A stretch of 64,000 nt of DNA, taken from contig JANYFL010000029.1 of the NCBI GenBank assembly GCA_025362735.1, positions 54,518 through 118,517 on the forward strand, written 5' to 3'. This stretch comes from Betaproteobacteria bacterium. Its GTDB lineage: Bacteria; Pseudomonadota; Gammaproteobacteria; Burkholderiales; Burkholderiaceae_D. Below are positions 31,430 through 40,478 of this stretch, piece by piece. Numbering within the stretch: the stretch's first letter is position 1; the number at the start of each line of letters is the position of its first letter. A program made the translations under genes and the position numbers. The notes below the pieces were generated by a model that was given only the letters and a program-made list of their open reading frames with translations, made no database searches and was not told the DNA's origin.

Positions 31430-31669
31430 CTAGGAATTTTCAGACGGGCTTGCAGTGGTGTTTTCGGTCGCTTGTTGTTGCTCTGCCAATTCTTGTTTGA
31501 TCTGGTTGCGCCGACGTTGCGGGGTTCCCATCAGGTAAAGGACGAGAGCGAGAGGCAGCACCCCGTAAAACAAAAGAGTCAGCAAGCCAGCGGTGACGGA
31601 TGTGGACATGGCTTCGGCAGCGGCCATCAAAATGACGACGAAACCCCAAGCTATTGCAATGATGTACAT
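31430..31669 (-). CDS. Small two-helix membrane protein of unknown function
   Basis: A 79-residue protein with two hydrophobic helices (IAIAWGFVVILMAAAEAM and LLTLLFYGVLPLALVLYLM), then a basic QRRRNQIKQE and an acidic, Gln- and Thr-rich tail. It sits between pgeF (convergent, 9 bases apart) and phaC (divergent). I recognise the form from other Burkholderiales but know no function. Confidence 0.6.
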   Translation of the reverse strand: MYIIAIAWGFVVILMAAAEAMSTSVTAGLLTLLFYGVLPLALVLYLMGTPQRRRNQIKQELAEQQQATENTTASPSENS

Positions 31670-31768
31670 AGTAGAATCTGGGACTCGATATTAGGAACTT
31701 GCAAATGCCTTATGATAGGGCCTGCACGTAGAATATCTTCACAATAAAAATTGAGGTGGGCAACCAAT

Positions 31769-33589
31769 ATGGCTACCGGCAAATCTCGGGCACAGCCCGA
31801 ACAGTCATCACCAAATTTCCCCCAGATTGATTTCCAGGCTTTATTGGGAGATCCGTCAACCTGGGCCAAAGCCATCCAGGATTCGATGGCGAAAATGAGT
31901 GAGCTTGGCGGGTTCAAACAGTTCATGCCGCCACAGATGCCGTCTCAAGGTGACATGAGCAAGCTTGCCGAAGGCTTCAATCTGCATATTGATCCGGCTC
32001 GGCTGTTGGAACTGCAAAAGGACTACACCAAGTCGGTGGGGGGATTGTGGCGCGACATGCTGGAAGGCAAGCCGCACCAACCGCCTAAAGACCGACGTTT
32101 TGGCGCTCCGGATTGGACAGGGCCACACGCCTATATGGCCGAGATGTACCTGCTCAACTCCAAGTTCATGACCGGTCTGGCCGAGAATGTTGAGACGGAC
32201 AGCAAAACCAAAGCCAAACTACAGTTTGCGACCCAGCAACTGATCGATGCCATGTCTCCAGCGAATTATCTGGCGACCAATCCCGAGGCGATGCACAAGA
32301 TCATGGAAACGGAAGGCCAAAGCCTTCAGGCCGGGATCATGAATATGCTGGCCGATATGCAAAAAGGCCGGATCTCGCAGACCGACGAAACGGGTTTCGA
32401 ACTGGGGCGGAATATTGCGAATACCCAAGGTTCGGTCGTTTTCGAGAATGATGTGATTCAGCTGATTCACTACAAACCGTTGACTCCAAATGTTTTCGAG
32501 CGGCCTTTGTTGCTGGTACCACCCTGCATCAACAAGTACTACATCCTGGATCTACAGCCGGAAAGCTCGTTTGTCCGCTATGCGCTGGAACAAGGACAGA
32601 ATGTGTTCCTGGTGTCCTGGCGTAATCCAATGCAGGAGCAGGCCAACCTGACCTGGGATGATTACATCGAGCAGGGCGCCATAACAGCAGTCGAAGTGAC
32701 GCGCGAAATTACCAAACAGAAAACCATCAACATCCTGGGGTTCTGTGTGGGTGGCACGGTGATTACTACGGCTCTGGCAGTATTGGCTGGCCGAGGGGAA
32801 CATCCTGCGGCTTCCCTGACCTTGCTGACCACGTTCCTCGACTTCAGCGATACCGGCGTGATTGATGTTTTCATCGATGAAGCGATGGTGCGCAAGCAGG
32901 AGCTAACCATCGGTGGTCAGACACCGGAGGGCAAGCCAAGTGGAGCTTGTGGCATGTTGGCCGCACGTGATCTGGCAGCAACGTTCTCGTTCCTGCGCCC
33001 GAATGATCTGGTGTGGAACTACGTGATCAACAATTACCTGAAAGGACAGGCGCCAGTCGCATTTGACCTCCTCTATTGGAATGGCGACGGTACCAATATT
33101 CCCGGCCCCTTCCTGGCCTGGTATCTGCGCAATACCTATCTGGAAAATAATCTCATGGTGCCGGGCAAGACCAGAGTCTGCGGCGTACCGGTTGATCTCG
33201 GCAAAATCAATGCACCGACTTATATTTACTCGTCACGCGAAGATCATATTGTTCCGTGGACATCGGCCTATGCGAGCACTCAGTTGCTCAAGGGACCGAA
33301 CCGTTTTGTGATTGGAGCTTCGGGACACGTCGCCGGTGTCATTAATCCGCCCGCCAAGAAAAAACGGAGTTACTGGGCAAATAAGGGTAAGCAAGCCAAG
33401 TTTCCCAAGGATCCACAGGCATGGCTTACCAATGCTGAGGAAATCCCTGGAAGCTGGTGGCCAGACTGGACGGAATGGCTTGCCAGCCATTCTGGAAAGA
33501 CCATCAAGGCACCCGCCAAACCGGGTAACGCCAAATACACACCAATCGAGGCTGCGCCTGGTCGCTATGTCAAGGTACGTGCGATGTAA
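31769..33589 (+). CDS. phaC: Class I poly(3-hydroxyalkanoate) synthase
   Basis: A 606-residue granule-bound polymerase that joins (R)-3-hydroxyacyl-CoA into polyester. The catalytic cysteine is in the lipase-like box GFCVGGT near residue 325; the catalytic aspartate region is YSSREDHIVPW near 487 and the histidine GASGHVAGVINP near 517. The PhaC N-terminal domain is complete. ATG 31769 is preferred over an upstream in-frame TTG because the region between would overlap the GAGGTGGG ribosome-binding site. First gene of phaC-phaA-phaB. Confidence 0.94.
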   Translation: MATGKSRAQPEQSSPNFPQIDFQALLGDPSTWAKAIQDSMAKMSELGGFKQFMPPQMPSQGDMSKLAEGFNLHIDPARLLELQKDYTKSVGGLWRDMLEGKPHQPPKDRRFGAPDWTGPHAYMAEMYLLNSKFMTGLAENVETDSKTKAKLQFATQQLIDAMSPANYLATNPEAMHKIMETEGQSLQAGIMNMLADMQKGRISQTDETGFELGRNIANTQGSVVFENDVIQLIHYKPLTPNVFERPLLLVPPCINKYYILDLQPESSFVRYALEQGQNVFLVSWRNPMQEQANLTWDDYIEQGAITAVEVTREITKQKTINILGFCVGGTVITTALAVLAGRGEHPAASLTLLTTFLDFSDTGVIDVFIDEAMVRKQELTIGGQTPEGKPSGACGMLAARDLAATFSFLRPNDLVWNYVINNYLKGQAPVAFDLLYWNGDGTNIPGPFLAWYLRNTYLENNLMVPGKTRVCGVPVDLGKINAPTYIYSSREDHIVPWTSAYASTQLLKGPNRFVIGASGHVAGVINPPAKKKRSYWANKGKQAKFPKDPQAWLTNAEEIPGSWWPDWTEWLASHSGKTIKAPAKPGNAKYTPIEAAPGRYVKVRAM

Positions 33590-33675
33590 TACAGCAGTGC
33601 CTTCCACTCTATTGTCTTAGTTTGAAGAGACCCTCACCTAACTAATATCATCCATTTCTACAAGAGGAGAAAACA

Positions 33676-34854
33676 ATGACTGAAGCCGTAATCGTTGCTG
33701 CTGGCCGTACTGCGGTCGGAAAATTTGGTGGTTCGCTGGCGGGCATTCCCGCGCCGGAACTGGGCGCACAGGTTGTCAAGGCTGTGCTGGAACGTGCAGG
33801 CCTCAAGCCTGAGCAAGTTTCCGAAGTCATCATGGGCCAGGTATTGACCGCTGGTTCGGGTCAGAATCCCGCACGCCAGACGGTGATCAAGGCAGGTTTG
33901 CCCAAGAGCGTGCCTGCTACGACCATTAATGTGGTCTGTGGTAGCGGTCTCAAGGCCGTCATGATGGCCGCGCAGGCCGTGATGAATGGCGATGCCGAAA
34001 TCGTCGTCGCAGGTGGGCAGGAAAACATGAGCGCTTCGCCGCACGTATTGCCCAAGTCACGTGATGGCTTTCGCATGGGCGACACCAAATTGGTCGACAG
34101 CATGATCGTTGATGGTCTGTGGGATGTGTACAACCAGTACCACATGGGCATCACAGCTGAAAACGTCGCCAAAGAATTCAAGATCGACCGCGCGACCCAG
34201 GATGCGTTGGCTCTGGCTTCGCAACAAAAAGCGGTCGCTGCTCAAGATGCAGGCAAGTTCAAAGACGAGATCGTCCCGATCAGCATTCCGCAACGCAAGG
34301 GCGACCCGATCATTTTTGACAAAGATGAATTCATCAATCGCAAGACCAATGCCGAAGGTTTGGCCGGTCTGCGTCCCGCTTTTGACAAAGCCGGTTCGGT
34401 TACTGCAGGGAATGCTTCGGGCATCAATGACGGGGCTGCTGCTGTGGTCGTTATGTCTGCCGCCAAGGCTAAGGAACTGGGACTGAAGCCGCTGGCAACG
34501 ATCAAATCCTATGCACTGACGGGTCTCGACCCCACCATCATGGGTATGGGCCCGGTATCCGCTTCCAAAAAGGCTTTGGAAAAAGCGGGCTGGAAACCAC
34601 AGGATCTGGACCTGCTCGAAATCAATGAAGCTTTCGCAGCTCAGGCTTGTGCGGTCAACAACGAAATGGGTTGGGACACCAGCAAGATCAACGTCAATGG
34701 TGGTGCCATTGCCATTGGCCATCCCATCGGTGCGTCCGGTTGCCGCATTCTGGTGACCTTGCTGTACGAAATGCAAAAACGGGATGCCAAGAAAGGCATC
34801 GCCTCACTTTGTATCGGTGGCGGTATGGGCGTTGCATTGACCGTTGAACGCTAA
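33676..34854 (+). CDS. phaA: Acetyl-CoA C-acetyltransferase (beta-ketothiolase)
   Basis: A 392-residue biosynthetic thiolase condensing two acetyl-CoA into acetoacetyl-CoA. The nucleophile cysteine is in [11 protein letters not shown] near residue 88; the second active-site elements are [28 protein letters not shown] and the C-terminal CIGGGMGVA with the proton-shuttling cysteine. GAGGAGAAAAC precedes the ATG. The order phaC-phaA-phaB makes this the PHB-pathway thiolase. Confidence 0.94.
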   Translation: MTEAVIVAAGRTAVGKFGGSLAGIPAPELGAQVVKAVLERAGLKPEQVSEVIMGQVLTAGSGQNPARQTVIKAGLPKSVPATTINVVCGSGLKAVMMAAQAVMNGDAEIVVAGGQENMSASPHVLPKSRDGFRMGDTKLVDSMIVDGLWDVYNQYHMGITAENVAKEFKIDRATQDALALASQQKAVAAQDAGKFKDEIVPISIPQRKGDPIIFDKDEFINRKTNAEGLAGLRPAFDKAGSVTAGNASGINDGAAAVVVMSAAKAKELGLKPLATIKSYALTGLDPTIMGMGPVSASKKALEKAGWKPQDLDLLEINEAFAAQACAVNNEMGWDTSKINVNGGAIAIGHPIGASGCRILVTLLYEMQKRDAKKGIASLCIGGGMGVALTVER

Positions 34855-34902
34855 TCCATATCCAATAAGTAGCAAATAACAATCAACCAAAAGGAGAGAG
34901 AC

Positions 34903-35640
34903 ATGACACAACGTGTAGCGTACGTAACAGGTGGTATGGGTGGTATTGGTACTTCGATTTGCCAACGCTTGGCGAAGGATGGCTTCAAGGTGGTCGCAGG
35001 TTGCGGCCCGACACGGGACTATGCAAAATGGCTGGCGGAACAGAAGGAACTGGGTTACACCTTCTACGCTTCGGCTGGTAATGTCGGTGACTGGGATTCC
35101 ACAGTGGCAGCCTTTGAAAAGGCCAAGGCCGAGGTGGGTGAAATTGATGTGCTGGTCAACAATGCCGGTATCACACGCGACGGTCAATTCCGCAAGATGA
35201 CCAAGGCAGACTGGGATGCGGTGATTTCGACCAATCTCGACAGCCTGTTCAATGTGACCAAACAGGTCATCGACGGCATGATTGAGCGCAAATTTGGTCG
35301 CATCATCAACATCAGTTCGGTCAATGGTCAGAAGGGCCAATTCGGTCAGACCAATTACTCGACGGCCAAGGCGGGCATTCACGGTTTCACGATGGCCTTG
35401 GCGCAAGAGGTTGCCGCTAAGGGTGTCACTGTCAATACCGTGTCACCTGGCTATGTGGGGACTGAAATGGTTGAAGCGATTCGTCCAGATGTGCTCGAAA
35501 AAATCGTCTCCAGCGTACCTGCCAAGCGTCTCGGTAAGCCTGCTGAAATTGCATCCATCATCGCCTGGATTGCTTCGGACGAAGGTGGTTATGCAACCGG
35601 TGCAGACTTCTCGTTGAATGGCGGATTGCACATGGGGTAG
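34903..35640 (+). CDS. phaB: Acetoacetyl-CoA reductase
   Basis: A 245-residue short-chain dehydrogenase that reduces acetoacetyl-CoA with NADPH to (R)-3-hydroxybutyryl-CoA, the PhaC substrate. TGGMGGIGTSI near residues 8-18 binds the cofactor, NNAGITRDG lies near 87, and the catalytic Ser-Tyr-Lys are in NISSVNGQKGQFGQTNYSTAK near 138-158. A good AAGGAGAG ribosome-binding site precedes it. No phaR or phasin gene follows; instead there are three hairpins and the convergent biotin genes. Confidence 0.94.
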   Translation: MTQRVAYVTGGMGGIGTSICQRLAKDGFKVVAGCGPTRDYAKWLAEQKELGYTFYASAGNVGDWDSTVAAFEKAKAEVGEIDVLVNNAGITRDGQFRKMTKADWDAVISTNLDSLFNVTKQVIDGMIERKFGRIINISSVNGQKGQFGQTNYSTAKAGIHGFTMALAQEVAAKGVTVNTVSPGYVGTEMVEAIRPDVLEKIVSSVPAKRLGKPAEIASIIAWIASDEGGYATGADFSLNGGLHMG

Positions 35641-35700
35641 AACATCGAAGCGCAGGGTGAAGGGCCCCGCTAAGGCGGGGATCGACCCGCGTAGATGTTC
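35640..35700. repeat. Nested inverted repeats in the phaB 3' region
   Basis: GAACATC (35640-35646) is complementary to GATGTTC (35694-35700), enclosing a GC-rich hairpin CCCCGC-TAAG-GCGGGG (35665-35680). The outer arm touches the phaB stop codon. Possibly an mRNA-stabilising or attenuating structure. Confidence 0.5.
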
Positions 35701-35701
35701 G

Positions 35702-35732
35702 CAAAGAGGTGGACTCAATGTCTACCTCTTTG
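35702..35732. repeat. 31-base hairpin
   Basis: CAAAGAGGT-G-GAC (35702-35714) pairs with GTC-T-ACCTCTTTG (35720-35732), one mismatch and a 5-base loop. It is the second of three successive hairpins after phaB. Confidence 0.55.
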
Positions 35733-35765
35733 TACGTCGGAGGATTGAAAATGTTTGAAGTGAGA

Positions 35766-35788
35766 CCCCGCACTAGCGGGGATTTTTT
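35766..35788 (+). terminator. Rho-independent terminator of the pha operon
   Basis: Stem CCCCGC (35766-35771) with GCGGGG (35776-35781), loop ACTA, followed by ATTTTTT. The T-run overlaps the bioD stop codon on the other strand. Confidence 0.85.
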
Positions 35789-36461
35789 ATTGTTTCTCAA
35801 ACGGCATAACCAGCCGAATCTGCGACACATCTGGCTTTTCCATATAAGGCACAGTCGCAATCAGCGGTGCATGCAATCGCTTCTGCAAAGCTTCTATATT
35901 GGCCTCAAGACGTGGCATCTCAGGTGTGATGCAGTTTGCGACCCAGCCTGCGAGTTTCAGTCCTCTCGAAGTAATCGCGTCCTGGGTTAACAAAGCGTGG
36001 TTCAAACAACCGAGTCGCATGCCAACGACGAGGATGACGGGAAGATTGAGCATTCGCGCCATCTCAGCCGTATTTTGACAATCATTCAGTGGCACCAAAA
36101 AACCACCGACGCCTTCGACAATCACCACATCAGCCAATTTCGACAGTTCGACAAATGCGCGACCGATCTTGTTTAATTCGATCCGGACATCACTCTCTTC
36201 TGCCGCGATATGTGGAGCGATTGCCGCTTCAAACAGATAGGGGTTGATCAATTCTGCTGGTGCCTGGATTGAACTGGCCGCTTTCAAGGCGACGACATCT
36301 TCGTTTACCAGAACATCATCGACACGACTGCATCCCGCTGAAATGGGTTTCATTCCCACGGTAGACCAACCGTAAGTTATTAAATGACGCAGCAGGGCGC
36401 AACTGATCAGGGTCTTGCCAATGCCTGTATCGGTACCGGTGATGAAGTAGCTGGTTCGCAT
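35787..36461 (-). CDS. bioD: ATP-dependent dethiobiotin synthetase
   Basis: A 224-residue P-loop enzyme that closes the ureido ring of dethiobiotin from 7,8-diaminopelargonate, CO2 and ATP. The P-loop GTDTGIGKTLIS is at residues 8-19 and VEGVGGFLVPL near 113-123 is the second conserved block. Last gene of the reverse-strand biotin operon, 6 bases after bioA. Confidence 0.94.
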   Translation of the reverse strand: MRTSYFITGTDTGIGKTLISCALLRHLITYGWSTVGMKPISAGCSRVDDVLVNEDVVALKAASSIQAPAELINPYLFEAAIAPHIAAEESDVRIELNKIGRAFVELSKLADVVIVEGVGGFLVPLNDCQNTAEMARMLNLPVILVVGMRLGCLNHALLTQDAITSRGLKLAGWVANCITPEMPRLEANIEALQKRLHAPLIATVPYMEKPDVSQIRLVMPFEKQ

Positions 36462-36467
36462 AAACGA

Positions 36468-37841
36468 TTATCGGGTCAGATGCTCAATCACTTTTAGCGT
36501 GCGCGAAACAAGCAGGTTCATTTCATCCTCGTTCATCACGTAAGGCGGCATGAAATAGACCGTGTGGACCGTACGGGCCTTGGCATCTTGACCGAGCTGG
36601 TTAGCAATGGGACGAAGCAATAACTCCTGCTGCAGGGCCGCAGTATAGAACCGTCGCGAAAAAACAGGGTCATCATGCTCGATGTCGAAGGCCAGAATCA
36701 TTCCTTGCTGACGGAAATTCTGAACACGGGGATGCTGCGCGAGTTCGAGCGATTTCTGTCTCAATACTTCAGCCTTAGCGCGATTCTGCGCGATGACATT
36801 ATTTTCCTCGAACAGATCAAGGACCGCCAAAGCAGCACGGCATGCGAGGGGGTTGCCGGTATACGAATGGGAATGAAGGAAGCCACGCGTGACCTCATCG
36901 GCATAGAAAGCCTGGTAGATCGTATCCGTGGTCATCACAACTGAAAGCGGCAAATAACCACCACTGATTCCTTTGGACAGACACAGAAAATCAGGACGTT
37001 CTGCGGGTTCAATGCCTGCTTGTTCATGGGCAAACATGGAACCGGTGCGGCCAAAGCCGACGGCGATTTCATCGGCAATCAAATGCACATCAAATTGCGT
37101 ACACAGCGCGCGTACCCGCCGCAAGTAAGCCGGATGATGCATCGCCATGCCTGCCGCGCATTGGACCAAAGGTTCGATGATCAACGCCGCTGTATGGGCA
37201 TGATGCTCTTGCAAATAAAGCTCAAGTACATCGGCACAACGATGAGCGTAGGCCTCGGCTGATTCCCCTGCTTCGGTTAGACGCCAATCCGGGCTGGGAA
37301 CTGTTGCCGCCTGACGCAGCAGAGGGGCATAGGCGTCACGGAAGAGGGCGACATCGGTGACTGCCAACGCGCCAACGGTTTCACCGTGATAGCCGTTTTG
37401 CAAGCCAACGAACGTATTCTTGTTTTGTTGTCCGCTATTGCGCCAGAAATGAAAACTCATCTTGAGCGCGATTTCAGTCGCGGAGGCTCCGTCTGAAGCA
37501 TAGAAGCAGTGACCGAGATGATGGTCAGTGAGTGCGCTGAGGCGCTCAGAAAGTTGAACGACAGGCTCATGCGTGAAGCCAGCCAGCATCACGTGCTCAA
37601 GCCGGTCGATCTGATCTTTCAACGCGGCATTGATGCCTGGATGACCATGGCCAAACAGGTTGACCCACCAGGAACTGATGGCATCGAAATAGCGTTTGCC
37701 ATCCAGGTCATAAAGCCACATGCCTTCGGCGCGTGCAACGGGAATCATCGGCAACTGTGCCGCGTGCAATTTCATTTGCGTGCATGGATGCCAAACGGCT
37801 TGCAGGCTGCGCTGCAGCAAGGAAGTATTACCAGTAATCAT
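36468..37841 (-). CDS. bioA: Adenosylmethionine-8-amino-7-oxononanoate aminotransferase
   Basis: A 457-residue PLP aminotransferase that converts KAPA to DAPA using S-adenosylmethionine as amino donor. The N-terminal WHPCTQM motif and SSWWVNLFGHGHPGIN are specific for BioA; the PLP lysine is in LSKGISGGYLPLS near residue 288 and the preceding aspartate in IADEIAVGFGRTG near 258. It lies 40 bases after bioF in the operon. Confidence 0.95.
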   Translation of the reverse strand: MITGNTSLLQRSLQAVWHPCTQMKLHAAQLPMIPVARAEGMWLYDLDGKRYFDAISSWWVNLFGHGHPGINAALKDQIDRLEHVMLAGFTHEPVVQLSERLSALTDHHLGHCFYASDGASATEIALKMSFHFWRNSGQQNKNTFVGLQNGYHGETVGALAVTDVALFRDAYAPLLRQAATVPSPDWRLTEAGESAEAYAHRCADVLELYLQEHHAHTAALIIEPLVQCAAGMAMHHPAYLRRVRALCTQFDVHLIADEIAVGFGRTGSMFAHEQAGIEPAERPDFLCLSKGISGGYLPLSVVMTTDTIYQAFYADEVTRGFLHSHSYTGNPLACRAALAVLDLFEENNVIAQNRAKAEVLRQKSLELAQHPRVQNFRQQGMILAFDIEHDDPVFSRRFYTAALQQELLLRPIANQLGQDAKARTVHTVYFMPPYVMNEDEMNLLVSRTLKVIEHLTR

Positions 37842-37881
37842 TAATGATGGATCAGGACGCTTCTATTTGAGTGCGTCGATT

Positions 37882-39168
37882 TTACTCGTCAAGATCCATG
37901 CGGGCGATCACTCGCAAGGCGTCGATCAATTGGGCAACATCGTTGCTGGTGTGGGAAGCCGAGAGGGAAATGCGGAGTCGTGCCGTACCTTTCGGTACTG
38001 TAGGTGGTCGAATGGCCGGAACCCAGATGCCGCGTACTTCGAGCATCTGCATCATGCGTACAGCAATATGATTGTCACCGACGATCAAAGGTTGAATGGC
38101 TGTGTCGGAATGCAGAAGTTGCCAAGGCAGTCCAGTGACCCCTTCACGCAACTGCAAAATTAGTTCGCGAATACGTTCGCGCCGCCATTTTTCGCGCCCG
38201 ATGATTTCCAGGCTGGCCATGACGGCTGCTGCCAGCATCGGTGGGCAAGAGGTCGAGAACACATAAGGTTTGGCGGTTTGCAATAGCCACTCAATGACGT
38301 TTTCAGCACCGGCGACAAATGCACCAGAGACCCCGGCAGCTTTGCCCAGGGTGCCCATATAGACGATGCGTGATGAGTAGGGAACATTAAAGTGGGCCAG
38401 CGAACCTTGGCCGCGGTCACCCAATACACCGAAGCCATGTGCGTCGTCGAGCATCAGCCAGGCGTTGTAGCGTTCACACAACTCCAGCAGTTTGGGGATT
38501 GGCGCGATGTCTCCATCCATGCTGAATACGGTGTCGGTTGCCACCATCTTGTTGGGACTGGTGCAGCGTGCGAGGCGCTTCTCCAGCGTCACCATGTCGA
38601 GGTGAGGATAGACCTCCAGCTCGGCACCGGACAGCCATGCCCCATCGACGATGCAGGCGTGATTGAGCCGGTCGCAAAAGACCGTACCGTCTTTGCCAAC
38701 CAGTGCGGGGATGATGGCCATATTGGCCATGTAGCCGGTTGAAAAATGCAGGGCGCGCTCCAGACCGACAAAGCCAGCTAGCCGAGTCTCTAATGCTGCG
38801 TGGGCCGCTGTGTGGCCGCTGATCATGGCCGAAGCCCCCGAGCCGACGCCATACTGCTCAAGGCTATTACGTACTGCCGAGATCAAGGCGGGATGATTCG
38901 CCAGACCCAGGTAATCGTTACTGCAAAAAGAGAGTAGCTCTCGTCCGTTGGTGATGAGGCGCGGACCCTGCGGACTTTCAACGACACGTCGGCGGCGACG
39001 CAAGCCCTGCTGTTTCAGATCAAGCAGGCGCTGATCCAGATCGAGTGCGGTAGTAGAGGGGGAGGGAACTGCTAAATTCGTTTTGACCGGGGATGACTGG
39101 CTCTGGACTGATTCGGAAAGCCGGACCGATATGTCAGGTTCAAGCTGGTCAAACGAATGATGTTTCAT
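37882..39168 (-). CDS. bioF: 8-amino-7-oxononanoate synthase with N-terminal extension
   Basis: A 428-residue PLP enzyme condensing pimeloyl-thioester and alanine to KAPA. FCSNDYLGLANHP near residues 81-93 and the PLP lysine in TLGKAAGVSGAFV near 275 identify the alpha-oxoamine synthase BioF. BioF usually has about 385 residues; here about 40 extra residues, Ser/Pro-rich, precede the first family helix (LDQRLLDLKQQGLRRRRR). The start overlaps the end of the P450 gene by 20 bases, so the extension may result from, or enable, translational coupling. No internal ATG offers a clear alternative start. Confidence 0.9.
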   Translation of the reverse strand: MKHHSFDQLEPDISVRLSESVQSQSSPVKTNLAVPSPSTTALDLDQRLLDLKQQGLRRRRRVVESPQGPRLITNGRELLSFCSNDYLGLANHPALISAVRNSLEQYGVGSGASAMISGHTAAHAALETRLAGFVGLERALHFSTGYMANMAIIPALVGKDGTVFCDRLNHACIVDGAWLSGAELEVYPHLDMVTLEKRLARCTSPNKMVATDTVFSMDGDIAPIPKLLELCERYNAWLMLDDAHGFGVLGDRGQGSLAHFNVPYSSRIVYMGTLGKAAGVSGAFVAGAENVIEWLLQTAKPYVFSTSCPPMLAAAVMASLEIIGREKWRRERIRELILQLREGVTGLPWQLLHSDTAIQPLIVGDNHIAVRMMQMLEVRGIWVPAIRPPTVPKGTARLRISLSASHTSNDVAQLIDALRVIARMDLDE

Positions 39169-40468
39169 CCAATACGCTTTCGATACACTCTTTAGGTGGG
39201 TGCAAGCCGAATGCTGGTTTTTGTATAGGTGAAATACTTAGACTCAAAGCACTCAATCCACGATAAACCGCATTTTGTGCCCATTGTAGCCTAGCCTTGT
39301 CAAAATGTAGTGTGGGCAATCGAAAAATTAGGCGTCTGAATGCAATTTCCGCTTCAAGCATCGTTAGTGTTGCGCCAATACACACATGAGGGCCGAAGCC
39401 AAAAGACAGGTGATTTCCTTCTTTTCGCTCGATATTTAACCTATCCGGATTACTGAATCGAAGAGGATCACGATTAGCAGCCCCAAGCAGCGCAATCACG
39501 AGGTCTCCCTTTTTCATCGATTGACCCTGCAAAGTCACATCACAGAGCAGACGGCGGCCCGTGTACTGAACCGGACTTTCATAGCGAAGCAATTCGCGAA
39601 CTGCCGTGGGCAAGAGTGCGGAGAGTTGAGTCGCGTCATGTTTCAGTAGCTGCCATTGCTCAGGGTTGTGAAGCAGCGTCGCCATACCGTTGCCAAGCAG
39701 ATTGCGTGTGGTTTCCTGACCCGCAAACAACAGCATTGAACACTGGGCCAACAATTCCTTGGTTGTTTTGATTTGACCTTGCACTTCAGCGCGCAGCAAT
39801 AGGCTGATCAAATCATCACCCAGATGTTTGCGGCGCTCATCGAGCAAGCCGGCAAAATATTCATTCAATGCAATTAAGCTGGTTTGCGCGAGTCGGGCGA
39901 GTTCCATGTTGGGAGTGGGACTGCCGATGAAATCGGCAATATCGTCGGCCCAACGGCCAAACTGCGGGCAGTCGGCCGGATTGACGCCCAGCATCTGGGC
40001 CATAACCAGGGAAGGCAAGGGACGTGCGAAGTCACGCATGAAATCGAAATTGCCGCTTTGCTCTGCAATTTGAATGCAGTTATCAATCAATTGATCAGCC
40101 AGCTTTTCGATTTGCGGTGCTAACGCCAAAATGACACCGGGTTTGAATCCGGCATTCATCACCTGACGCAGGCGCGTGTGACGAGGTGCGTTCAGAAACA
40201 ACATCGCCCGCGAAAAAATCCGCTTGAAAGGGAGTAATTCAGCGGCTGCTTCCGGCCCGCTGGTGTTCACCCAGCTGCTGGCGCGTTGGACCGAAAAACG
40301 CGGGTCTTGCAAGACCACAGCGACATCCTCATAGCGCGAAATAAGCCATGCGCCACCACAAAATTCTTTGCTCCAATAGACAGGCGCGCTTTCGCGCAGA
40401 GCGGCGTAGACGGGATATGGGTCGTACAGGAACTCGGAATTAATCAGTAGAGGAGAATTTAAAGGCAT
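39149..40468 (-). CDS. Cytochrome P450 within the biotin operon (BioI-like role proposed)
   Basis: A 439-residue soluble bacterial P450. The oxygen-activation helix has AGQETTRNLL near residue 247, the ExxR pair is in ELLRYESPV near 292, and the heme-thiolate cysteine in FGFGPHVCIGA near 361. It is 10 bases downstream of bioB and overlaps bioF by 20 bases, so it is an integral part of the biotin operon. In Bacillus subtilis the P450 BioI cleaves acyl-ACP to give pimeloyl-ACP. No bioC, bioH or bioW gene is seen in the window, so a similar role in pimeloyl supply is a reasonable inference. Redox partners are not encoded nearby. Another oxidation carried along in the operon cannot be excluded. 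Confidence 0.85.
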   Translation of the reverse strand: MPLNSPLLINSEFLYDPYPVYAALRESAPVYWSKEFCGGAWLISRYEDVAVVLQDPRFSVQRASSWVNTSGPEAAAELLPFKRIFSRAMLFLNAPRHTRLRQVMNAGFKPGVILALAPQIEKLADQLIDNCIQIAEQSGNFDFMRDFARPLPSLVMAQMLGVNPADCPQFGRWADDIADFIGSPTPNMELARLAQTSLIALNEYFAGLLDERRKHLGDDLISLLLRAEVQGQIKTTKELLAQCSMLLFAGQETTRNLLGNGMATLLHNPEQWQLLKHDATQLSALLPTAVRELLRYESPVQYTGRRLLCDVTLQGQSMKKGDLVIALLGAANRDPLRFSNPDRLNIERKEGNHLSFGFGPHVCIGATLTMLEAEIAFRRLIFRLPTLHFDKARLQWAQNAVYRGLSALSLSISPIQKPAFGLHPPKECIESVLDETSFV

Positions 40469-40478
40469 CGAAAGGAAT

